A DNA stretch of 64,000 nucleotides from an uncultured Rubripirellula sp. Its GTDB lineage: Bacteria > Planctomycetota > Planctomycetia > Pirellulales > Pirellulaceae. The notes below the pieces were generated by a model. The model worked only from the letters and a program-made list of their open reading frames with translations. It did no database searches and had not been told where the DNA came from. A program made the translations under genes and the position numbers. Positions 56,810 through 64,000 of this stretch are shown here, piece after piece. The first letter of the stretch is position 1, and each line of letters starts with the position of its first letter. Location of the stretch: contig CALJHC010000003.1 in NCBI GenBank assembly GCA_938075415.1, positions 124,001 through 188,000 on the forward strand, in the 5' to 3' direction.

Positions 56810-56898
56810 AAAATCAACCAGCTGAATCAAACACACCCCCAAAAAGAACCGTTAGAAACCAGCATCAAAGTTCGGCGAATCCAATAACCACTTCACAT

Positions 56899-58575
56899 AT
56901 GCACAAAACACCCCCTGAACGTTCCGTCGTTGAATCCATCGTGATCAACTTCGTCGCACCCCTAGCGCTCCTGGCGGTCGCGGGCGCCGCCTTCCTAGCA
57001 CTGGGGACGGTTGAACCACCGAAGCGGCCACCGGCCGATAGTAGCCGAGCAGGACGCCTTGAGGCCCTGCCCCCCATTCGGGTCGAACCGATACGAGTTT
57101 TAGACACCACCACAACACCCCTGTTTCTTTCCGTCGATGGGACCGTCGTTCCCTTCCAAGAGGCAGTCGTTGCGGCAGAGTTGGCGGGAAGAGTGGTAGA
57201 AAAATCGGAGCAATGCGAGTCGGGGAATTTTGTGAAGAAAGGTGATCTGCTGATGCAAATCGACAAGGAGGATTACTTGTTGGAGGTAAGACGTCTGACC
57301 CAGCAGAAAGATCAAGAATACCAACTGCTTCAGGAATTGGATCAAGAAATGATCAACAGCCAACGTCTTATCGATGTCGCCGAACAAGATGTTGAGATTC
57401 AACAGCGCGAGGTTCAAAGGCAAAAAGACTTACCCATCGGGTTTTCAAGCCAAACCGAAATTGATCAAGCCAACCGAGCGTTACTTGGAGCCAAGCAGCA
57501 ATTGGTTTCGCAAAAAAACCAACTTGACCTACAACGAAAACGACGTGCTCGGATTGAGGCGTCTGAGCGTCTCGCAGCGATCCAACTTGAGGTCGCAGAA
57601 GTCAATTTGCGACGCACAAAAATCGTTGCACCCATTGATGGTGTCATTGTTAGCGAACAAGCGGACGTGAACACGTTTGTCGTTCGAGGAAGCCCGCTGG
57701 TCACGATTGAGGACACATCAAAAGTAGAGGTATCCACGAGCCTTCGAATGGATCAACTCTACTGGATTTTGGATCAAAACGAACGATTTAGTGAAAGACG
57801 CGAACCCAATCTGAACGCCCCCCATTCTGATCAAGCACAACTCAACTATGTCCTGCCGCAAACTGAGGCGTTAATTGAATACGAGATCAGTGGCCGACGG
57901 GGTTCAATTCATCGATGGCAGGGAAATCTAATGAGCTACGACGGAATTGGACTGGACCCCAAAACAAGAACGGTCCCGGTCCGAGTCCTTGTGGACCACC
58001 CCACTGACTTTGTCGACCAATACGGCAATCAAAATCTCACCGTTGGTACGCCACCTCTGGTACGAGGCATGTTCGTGCAGGTGAAATTATTGATACGTCC
58101 GAAAACAAAACTGTTTGTCGTCCCAAGCAAAGCACTGCAACCAGGAAACCGCATCTACCAGTTCTCACCTGATGAATCGGTTCTGGAGCCATCTAACCCA
58201 GAATTTGGCGAACCAACACAAACTCAGATCAGCGAAAGCAAGCCACAAACTGGCCAATTCAAAACGAACGATTGGTCTCCGGGACGAGTTTCCATTCGTG
58301 AGTCAGTGATGCCAGTGGACTCCCTGGCCATCAAAGACCCTGCAGCATCCAACATCACCAGCGATCCAACGCTCCCAAATGACAAAGAATTCTGGGTTTG
58401 CGAAGTCGCCGGACTCTCTGAACAACATTCACTGTTTGTAGTGACATCGCCGCTGGGAAGCGTCACTCAATCAGGATTTGCGGCGAGAGCCTTACAGATC
58501 GATAACTCGAAAGGCACCATGGATGCAGTGTTTCAGTCCCCTCGAGAATCAATCATGGAAGGCGGCACCCGATGA
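56899..58575 (+). CDS. RND efflux periplasmic adaptor (HlyD/MFP family)
   Basis: A 558-residue membrane-fusion protein. One membrane anchor near residues 15-36 ('FVAPLALLAVAGAAFLALG'), then the lipoyl/barrel-sandwich half 'AVVAAELAGRVVEKSEQCES', a long coiled-coil hairpin (~125-225, rich in Gln/Glu/Arg), the second half 'RTKIVAPIDGVIVSEQADVN', and beta-barrel parts ('GMFVQVKLLIRPK'). It is longer than typical MFPs (~380-420) because of a ~100-residue polar insertion near residues 420-500. It links the RND pump to an outer-membrane channel. It overlaps the pump gene by 4 bp (ATGA), so translation is coupled. No TolC-type gene is nearby. Confidence 0.9.
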   Translation: MHKTPPERSVVESIVINFVAPLALLAVAGAAFLALGTVEPPKRPPADSSRAGRLEALPPIRVEPIRVLDTTTTPLFLSVDGTVVPFQEAVVAAELAGRVVEKSEQCESGNFVKKGDLLMQIDKEDYLLEVRRLTQQKDQEYQLLQELDQEMINSQRLIDVAEQDVEIQQREVQRQKDLPIGFSSQTEIDQANRALLGAKQQLVSQKNQLDLQRKRRARIEASERLAAIQLEVAEVNLRRTKIVAPIDGVIVSEQADVNTFVVRGSPLVTIEDTSKVEVSTSLRMDQLYWILDQNERFSERREPNLNAPHSDQAQLNYVLPQTEALIEYEISGRRGSIHRWQGNLMSYDGIGLDPKTRTVPVRVLVDHPTDFVDQYGNQNLTVGTPPLVRGMFVQVKLLIRPKTKLFVVPSKALQPGNRIYQFSPDESVLEPSNPEFGEPTQTQISESKPQTGQFKTNDWSPGRVSIRESVMPVDSLAIKDPAASNITSDPTLPNDKEFWVCEVAGLSEQHSLFVVTSPLGSVTQSGFAARALQIDNSKGTMDAVFQSPRESIMEGGTR

Positions 58576-61500
58576 GACGAGTTGTAGCATGGGCAATCGC
58601 GAATTCACCCGGAATGAACGTTTTGGTTGTTGCTCTGATGCTGGTCGGTGCAATCTCGTTGTACCAGATGCGGCGTGAAGTATTTCCGGCATTTGAGTTG
58701 GAAATCGTTACCATCAGCGTTCCGTACCCAGGAGCAACTCCGCAAGACTGCGAGGAAGCGATCTGCCAAAAAATCGAGGAGGCGATTCGGTCAATTGATG
58801 GGATCAAGAAAGTGACCTCCATCGCGCAAGAAGGCAACGGCGTGGTGTTGGCGGAACTGCGAAGCGATGTCGGTAACGTTCAAAGAGTACTTTCAGAAAT
58901 TGATCGAGAAATCGATCGCATTCCAAGTTTCCCCGCCTTGGCGGAAGACCCGCAAATTCAGCAAGTTACTTTTCGTGAAGCCGCGATTCGAATCGGTATC
59001 ATCGGGCCAAAAGATCTCACAGCGGAAGGAGAACTGAGGCTTCGAGAAGTCGCCGAGCAAGTTCGAGATGACGTACTCAATCTGCCAGCGGTGTCCTCCG
59101 CTTCCATCAAGGGCACACGCCCCTACCAGATTGATGTTGAAATACCTGAGGCAACACTAAGAAGCTACGGATTATCGCTCGGCCAAGTGGCCGGGATAAT
59201 CCGTAGCCAGAACATTGAATTACCGGGTGGGCAACTCAAGGCGGAGGGTCAGGAGATCCTCCTTCGAGCCAAAAACAAAGGCCGAGTTGGCGAAGAAATT
59301 GGCAAACTTCCTCTCATTACTCAAGAAAATGGAGTCGTGCTCACGGTCAATGATCTCGGTGAAGTGATCGATGGATTTCAAGATGTCACCGCCGCCGGCG
59401 AGATCAACGGTGAACCGGCAATGGTGGTGAATGTTGAAAGAACCAAGGAGGAAGATTTGTTGGCAATGGTCGACATGGTCCGCTCCTACGCCTCCGAGAA
59501 AGAACTGCCTCCCGGGTATCGATTCATCTTATGGGGTGACAGCAGCACCGAAGTTCGTGGACGACTTGAACTGCTGTTACGAAATGGTTGGCAAGGACTC
59601 CTGCTCGTGTTCTTGGTGCTCAGCTTGTTCCTGGAAACACGGCTGGCTTTTTGGGTGGCCCTTGGGATCCCTATTTCAATCCTTGGTGCAGGAATCGCCT
59701 TGGCGGTCGGTGATCAAACCTTGAACATGCTCAGCCTTTTCTCATTCCTTGTTGCGCTCGGCATTGTCGTGGATGATGCAATTGTGATCGGTGAGAACAT
59801 TTACGAGCACATGCAGAGGGGGAAAACCAGAACACAAGCTGCGATTGATGGAACTCTCGAAGTCGTGCCAAGTGTCGCTGCCTCTGTTTCCACCACGGTG
59901 ATCGCTTTTGCTCCCATGTTCTTTGTTTCCGGTGTCATGGGAAAATTCATGGCAGTGATCCCTTTTGCGGTCATTGCAATGTTGAGCATCTCGTTGTGGG
60001 AAAGTGTGTTCGTGCTGCCTTGCCATCTCTCCCACTCCCACAGTGGATTCTTCCGTCTGCTCTCGATTCTGCTTTATCCGCTTCGGCCACTGGCCATCAC
60101 CATTGGTTGGGCCAGCAAGCACGCCGGCGCGTCTCTGCTGTTCGCCCGAAACAGGATCTACTTACCCACTCTCGATTTTTCGTTGCGTTCCCCCATGGTC
60201 CCACTGGCCGTCTCCATCGCATTATTTGTGGTCACGCTGGGATGCTTACGTGGCGGAGTGGTGACCTACATCCTTTTCCCGAAATCAGATAACAACAATC
60301 TGCAAGCAACCATATCATTCCCCGATGGCACGACCGCCGCTGAGACGGATCGCGCGACACGCGAGATTGAAAAAGCGATTCGAAGAGTGAATGAGATGGT
60401 GGGTAAGACTCGCTCCGATTCGGAAGGAATCCCCACCGCTGAAATTTTCCCGCAAGACGACGGGGTAACAAAAGGTCCGGTTCGCCTGACCTATCGCGAC
60501 CTTGGAAACATCAGCAATCTCCAAAACCCGGCCGGCGGCGGTGGATCTGGCAGCCACGTGGGACAAGTTTTTGCCGAACTGTTCGACACAGAGGTTCGAA
60601 ATATCCACAGCGATAAACTTTTGGCGATGTGGCGGGAAGAGGTGGGCGACATCCCTGGTGCCGAGCGAATTACTTACGGTTCGGTCGGTGTTGGTCCGGG
60701 AGGGAAACCGATTGAATTCAAACTCTTAGCCCCAGGCGTCAATATTGACCAACTACTTGCTGCAACTGAAGCGATCAAAGATCGACTCGGTGAATTTGCC
60801 GGTGTCTTTGACATCGCTGACGATAACACTCCAGGTAAGTGGGAATTCCAATTCCGAGTGAAAGATCGCGCCGTTTCAACCGGCGTCACACCCACCGATC
60901 TTGGCGAGACCGTCAGAAACACCTACTTCGGCGCCGAAGTCATGCGACTGCAACGCGGCCGCCATGAAGTCAAGCTGATGGTTCGCTATCCCGAGAAAGA
61001 GCGCGGCAGCTTGGTGGATTTTCGCGAGATACGTGTTCGAACCAATGACGGCCGGGAACGCCCAATTACCGAATTGGCCGAAGTGAATTTACGCCGTGGT
61101 TTCTCAGAAATTAATCGTGTTAATCAAATGAGATCGGTCACGATCTCGGCCGATCTGAATGAAACCACCGCCAACGCGGACCTCATCATTTCAGAGCTAC
61201 AGCGGACGTTTATTCCAGAAATGAACGAACGGTTCCCCAATGTTGGTATCCGCTGGGAAGGTCAGCGCGAGCAAAGTAAAGACTCCGTAGGAAGTCTGAT
61301 GGTTGGTTTTGGCGTTGCCATCTTAGCGATGTATGTCCTGCTGGTACTCCAGTTCCGAAGCTACATCCAACCTCTCCTCATTCTCGCCATCGTGCCGTTT
61401 GGCATGATCGGGGCTGTATGGGGTCATGCCGCACTTAGTATCCCACTGACACTGTTCAGTATGTTCGGACTCGTCGCCTTATCCGGCGTGGTCATCAATG

Positions 61501-61868
61501 ACTCGATTGTCTTGATTGACTTTATCAACACGAGGATTCGAGCCGGCGCCAGCATCACCGAAGCCTTGATGCAGTCTGGTGAGCGTCGTTTTCGGCCAAT
61601 CATTCTTACCAGCATGACGACGATTGCGGGTTTAATCCCCCTGATGATGGAGCGATCCTTTCAGGCACAACTAATGATTCCGATGGCAGCAAGCCTGGCC
61701 TTTGGCTTGATGCTCGCAACGTTCCTTGTGCTGATCCTCGTGCCAGTTTTCTATCTGCTTTATTGCAAAGCAATCAGGCTTCTCGGCGTCAGCCTTGAAG
61801 TAGACCCTCTTCCCGAATCACAATCGGCCGAGCAAGACGCTCTACCCATTGGTGCTGAGCAGCGATGA
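58572..61868 (+). CDS. RND efflux transporter permease (AcrB/MMPL superfamily)
   Basis: A 1098-residue inner-membrane pump with the RND layout: a first membrane helix, large periplasmic loop, six helices, second loop, and six helices. The start 'VAWAIANSPGMNVLVVALML' and 'VPYPGATPQDCEEAICQKIEEA' match heavy-metal/hydrophobe pumps. TM4 holds 'ALGIVVDDAIVIGENIYEH' with the two proton-relay Asp. In TM10 the AcrB Lys940 position reads 'SGVVINDSIVLIDF', with no Lys, as in an AcrB-divergent subgroup. 'SMTTIAGLIPLMME' near the C-terminus is conserved. Substrate unknown. It forms an operon with the adaptor and the upstream TetR regulator. Confidence 0.92.
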   Translation: MRRVVAWAIANSPGMNVLVVALMLVGAISLYQMRREVFPAFELEIVTISVPYPGATPQDCEEAICQKIEEAIRSIDGIKKVTSIAQEGNGVVLAELRSDVGNVQRVLSEIDREIDRIPSFPALAEDPQIQQVTFREAAIRIGIIGPKDLTAEGELRLREVAEQVRDDVLNLPAVSSASIKGTRPYQIDVEIPEATLRSYGLSLGQVAGIIRSQNIELPGGQLKAEGQEILLRAKNKGRVGEEIGKLPLITQENGVVLTVNDLGEVIDGFQDVTAAGEINGEPAMVVNVERTKEEDLLAMVDMVRSYASEKELPPGYRFILWGDSSTEVRGRLELLLRNGWQGLLLVFLVLSLFLETRLAFWVALGIPISILGAGIALAVGDQTLNMLSLFSFLVALGIVVDDAIVIGENIYEHMQRGKTRTQAAIDGTLEVVPSVAASVSTTVIAFAPMFFVSGVMGKFMAVIPFAVIAMLSISLWESVFVLPCHLSHSHSGFFRLLSILLYPLRPLAITIGWASKHAGASLLFARNRIYLPTLDFSLRSPMVPLAVSIALFVVTLGCLRGGVVTYILFPKSDNNNLQATISFPDGTTAAETDRATREIEKAIRRVNEMVGKTRSDSEGIPTAEIFPQDDGVTKGPVRLTYRDLGNISNLQNPAGGGGSGSHVGQVFAELFDTEVRNIHSDKLLAMWREEVGDIPGAERITYGSVGVGPGGKPIEFKLLAPGVNIDQLLAATEAIKDRLGEFAGVFDIADDNTPGKWEFQFRVKDRAVSTGVTPTDLGETVRNTYFGAEVMRLQRGRHEVKLMVRYPEKERGSLVDFREIRVRTNDGRERPITELAEVNLRRGFSEINRVNQMRSVTISADLNETTANADLIISELQRTFIPEMNERFPNVGIRWEGQREQSKDSVGSLMVGFGVAILAMYVLLVLQFRSYIQPLLILAIVPFGMIGAVWGHAALSIPLTLFSMFGLVALSGVVINDSIVLIDFINTRIRAGASITEALMQSGERRFRPIILTSMTTIAGLIPLMMERSFQAQLMIPMAASLAFGLMLATFLVLILVPVFYLLYCKAIRLLGVSLEVDPLPESQSAEQDALPIGAEQR

Positions 61869-62226
61869 GTCGTCTTAAACTTGCAAACAAAGTGTCAGGA
61901 GACAGCGAGGCGAGTGACGACCAAGCTCAGCACAGATAATTCGAAGATCTGACTCAAACCAAGTGGCACGAAATCCACGAAACAGCTTCCTGGTCGAAGT
62001 ATCAATTCAGGCGTCCCAGTGAAGGTGGATCAGGCGTCCCAGTGAAGGTGGGAAGCTCATGCTCCACCTCTCTCGTGCGACTGACAATGTCGAACTGGGG
62101 CTGGCGCGATGAAAATCATCGCGTCGAAACCACTGGAACGAAATCACAACTGGGCTCGATGGATCAAACGGATTGATCAAGAGGAAGAAAACTGGCCAAC
62201 CATCAAGATCTCAGCGCAAGTTACGA
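61869..62226. other. Convergent intergenic region with a tandem repeat
   Basis: A 358-bp gap between convergent genes. It holds two copies of a 22-bp unit (TCAGGCGTCCCAGTGAAGGTGG) at 62007-62028 and 62030-62051. No terminator with a T-run was recognised for either gene. Confidence 0.5.
62007..62051. repeat. 22-bp direct repeat, two exact copies, 1-bp spacer
   Basis: The unit beginning TCAGGCGTCCCAGTGAAGG occurs at 62007-62028 and again at 62030-62051, separated by a single A. Intergenic. Confidence 0.92.
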
Positions 62227-62970
62227 CTAATCATCCATGAGGTCATCGGTGATGTTCAAATTCGTGCTGACGTTCTGAACATCGTCATTGTCTTCGAGAC
62301 CCTCAAGCAATCTCAACACTTGTTTGCCAACCGCCGGATCCGCGTCAACGGTTGTCTGCGGCAAACGAGTGACTTCCTTGATTTCAGGCGTCATCGATGC
62401 AGCATCGAATGCGTCTCGCAATTCGTCAAAAAACTCGGGAGAGCATGTCACCTGAAACTTGCCTTCATCGGTTGATTCGACATCGTCACCCCCATGCTCC
62501 AGAGCGACCTCCATCAACTGCTCTTCCTCAACGTTTGCAGAGTCGAAGACAAAGATCCCTTTTCGTTCAAAGAGATACGAAACGCAACCCGTCTTGCCGA
62601 TTTCTCCACCAGCCTTTGAGAAGATCGATCGCATCTCTGGACCGGTTCGATTTCGATTATCCGTCAGGGTCTCGCACATGACCGCCACACCGCCTGGACC
62701 ATAGCCCTCGTAGATTATTTCTTCGAGGTCACCGCCATCCAATTCACCTGTGCCACGTTTAATTGCCCTCTGGATGTTGTCTTTGGGCATACTAACCGCT
62801 TTGGCATCATCAATTGCCTTTCGCAGTCGCAGGTTGGCGCCCGGATCTCCACCGCCAGCTTTTGCCGCGACAATGATCGCTTTGCTCAACTTGCTCCAAA
62901 GTTTTCCACGCTGAGCATCCACGCGACCCTTACGGTGCTGAATATTTGCCCACTTTGAATGTCCTGCCAT
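62227..62970 (-). CDS. yebC: YebC/PmpR family DNA-binding regulatory / translation-rescue protein
   Basis: A 247-residue cytoplasmic protein. The start 'MAGHSKWANIQHRKGRVDAQ' is diagnostic; further motifs are 'DPGANLRLRKAIDDAKAVSM', 'PKDNIQRAIKRGTGE' and 'YEGYGPGGVAVMCETLTDN'. Three-domain fold and length are typical. Family members were described as transcription regulators and more recently as factors that relieve ribosome stalling. ATG 62970 is the conserved start; a 23-codon upstream extension is rejected. No ruvC is adjacent, unlike in many Proteobacteria. Confidence 0.95.
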   Translation of the reverse strand: MAGHSKWANIQHRKGRVDAQRGKLWSKLSKAIIVAAKAGGGDPGANLRLRKAIDDAKAVSMPKDNIQRAIKRGTGELDGGDLEEIIYEGYGPGGVAVMCETLTDNRNRTGPEMRSIFSKAGGEIGKTGCVSYLFERKGIFVFDSANVEEEQLMEVALEHGGDDVESTDEGKFQVTCSPEFFDELRDAFDAASMTPEIKEVTRLPQTTVDADPAVGKQVLRLLEGLEDNDDVQNVSTNLNITDDLMDD

Positions 62971-63074
62971 GAGATTTTTTGGAAGGGAAAAAGGATGGGG
63001 TAGGGAAGGGTAATCCGAAACTTTCCAGAGACCAATCATGGCTCCTGACGGACCATTGTCTCAAAAAACTTTCG

Positions 63075-64000
63075 CTAACGCGGTTTCCGCTTGGAAAGCT
63101 TGCGACTGGATGACTTCTTGGACGACTTTGGTTTTGCCTTGGTGGTCGACGTTGACTTCTTTGCTGACGTCTTTTTCTTTACTGGCGACGACTTTTTTGC
63201 AGAAGTCTTTTTCTTTGCTGGTGCCGACTTCTTTGCAGAGGCTTTCTTCTTTGCTGGTGCCGACTTCTTTGCTGGTGCTTTCTTTGCGGAAACTTTCTTC
63301 TTCGAAGGCGCCTTCTTCTTCGCAGGTTGAGATTTCTTCGAAGTTTTCTTTTTTGGTGTCGCTTTCTTTACCGAAGCTGTTTTCTTTTCGCTCTTTTTCT
63401 TGGCAGTCGCTGCGGATGACGCAGATTTCTTTGTTGCTGTCTTTTTCTTTGTCGACTCCGAAGCAGGTGTCTTAGCAACCGCAGACGCGGACTTTTTGGC
63501 AGGCTTCGTTTCCGCGACTGACTTTTTCGTCTCTTTGACCGCTGCTGTTTTCTTCGCCGCCTGCTTTAACTTAGGAGCAGCCTTCGCTGCGGCTTTCCTC
63601 TCAGCAGCCGCCTTCTCCGCCTCAAGCCTAAGCTTCTCGGCCTCGATCGCTGCAGCTCGTTCGTTCACCTTGCGTTTAACCACACGTTTCTTTGCGGCCT
63701 TCTTACTCGCTAGCCACTGATCCAACTGATCACTTGATCCCTTACTGACCGAGTCAAGCAACTGCCGAGCCGTCTTGTCTTTTGTGCTGGTATTTAAGGC
63801 CACGGCAGCCTGATGCAAAAGCCCCGAAAAGTCGATCGCTTTATTCTTGGGGATCGCACGTTCAAGACCTGGGACTTTACCCGCCATCGCTTCGGTCTGA
63901 GACGCGATCGAGGTGGACAGCATAATGACCATCGCGGAGTAATCTAAAGGAATCGCGTGACCACCCAATCCGTGTTGAACGGTATAGCTGAGCACGAACG
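63075..64000 (-). CDS. Probable HhH-GPD (endonuclease III-like) protein with histone H1-like Lys/Ala/Pro tail, N-terminus cut by window end
   Basis: The reading frame is open through the window edge ('FVLSYTVQHGLGGHAIPLDY'), so the N-terminal part is missing; about 308 codons are visible. The first ~80 residues, with 'GGHAIPLDYSAM', 'VPGLERAIPKNKAIDFSGLL' and 'HQAAVALN', look like the second half of an HhH-GPD base-excision domain; the Asp in 'IPLD' could match the catalytic Asp of endonuclease III, but I cannot confirm it, and no Fe-S cysteines follow. Residues from ~105 on are an extended Lys/Ala/Ser/Pro tail with repeats such as 'APAKKSAPAKKKASAKKS', typical of histone H1-like DNA-binding tails. 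The tail could hold the enzyme on condensed DNA. It might instead be a nucleoid protein with an unrelated head. Confidence 0.65.
   Translation of the reverse strand, partial: FVLSYTVQHGLGGHAIPLDYSAMVIMLSTSIASQTEAMAGKVPGLERAIPKNKAIDFSGLLHQAAVALNTSTKDKTARQLLDSVSKGSSDQLDQWLASKKAAKKRVVKRKVNERAAAIEAEKLRLEAEKAAAERKAAAKAAPKLKQAAKKTAAVKETKKSVAETKPAKKSASAVAKTPASESTKKKTATKKSASSAATAKKKSEKKTASVKKATPKKKTSKKSQPAKKKAPSKKKVSAKKAPAKKSAPAKKKASAKKSAPAKKKTSAKKSSPVKKKTSAKKSTSTTKAKPKSSKKSSSRKLSKRKPR

Noticed and set aside
63091..63720. Plus-strand Phe/Ala/Asp-rich ORFs opposite the H1-like tail
   Set aside because: They are antisense shadows of the Lys/Ala repeats; composition is explained by the real gene on the other strand.

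Overview
The window reads as the chromosome of a planctomycete, most likely a marine Pirellulaceae (Rhodopirellula-like) bacterium. The basis is protein content: a DUF1559 pilin-like protein, a DUF11-type lipoprotein, a Planctomycete/Verrucomicrobia-restricted small protein, a planctomycete-type c-type cytochrome domain protein, a BBP2-type porin with a Cys-rich N-terminus, and many lineage-specific exported proteins. Gene spacing is loose: more than 20 gaps exceed 300 bp, there are few long operons, and GTG/TTG starts are frequent. No IS element, prophage, CRISPR array, rRNA or tRNA was found.

Layout. 1-1.9 kb: the start of thiG (cut by the window edge), thiS and a sugar phosphate isomerase-like protein on the minus strand. 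2.5-5.7 kb: an exported alpha/alpha-toroid repeat protein and an exported WD40 protein. 6.1-8.9 kb: a three-gene unit (lineage-restricted small protein, exported methyltransferase, nucleoside:H+ symporter-type MFS protein) closed by a strong terminator. 9.4-11.7 kb: 3-hydroxyacyl-CoA dehydrogenase and a GT11 fucosyltransferase-like enzyme. 12.6-17.9 kb: argC, then a CPBP membrane protease and a 1009-residue VWA membrane protein. 18.8-25 kb: two outer-membrane porins flanking a P-II protein inside a gene-poor stretch. 25.8-27.7 kb: ftsY and miaE. 28.4-36.8 kb: mainly planctomycete-specific envelope proteins. 37.1-41.8 kb: a UbiA prenyltransferase, a small membrane protein, clpX and an unknown protein. 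42.5-46.5 kb: a fatty-acid synthesis cluster rpmF-fabD-fabG-acpP-fabF that lacks plsX and fabH. 47.4-49.4 kb: DAHP synthase translationally coupled to a methyltransferase. 50.3-55.4 kb: a di-heme planctomycete protein with a degenerate peptidase-like tail, and thrS. 56.1-61.9 kb: a TetR/CecR-type regulator with an RND efflux pair. 62.2-64 kb: yebC and the C-terminal part of a probable HhH-GPD DNA-repair-like protein with a histone H1-like Lys/Ala/Pro tail.

Working together: core biosynthesis and translation genes (thiG/S, argC, aroF, fab cluster, thrS, rpmF, miaE, ftsY, clpX) are scattered among envelope genes (porins, lipoproteins, VWA/CPBP, RND). The least explained items are the coupled envelope trio at 31.8-34.9 kb, the pseudo-peptidase cytochrome protein, the H1-tailed repair-like protein, two strong intergenic inverted repeats (22.2 kb and 50.0 kb), a perfect 16-bp palindrome upstream of tetR, and a pattern of short tandem duplications found almost only in intergenic DNA. 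I found no clear multi-gene defence or novel enzymatic system. All family assignments come from reading motifs; no database search was run.
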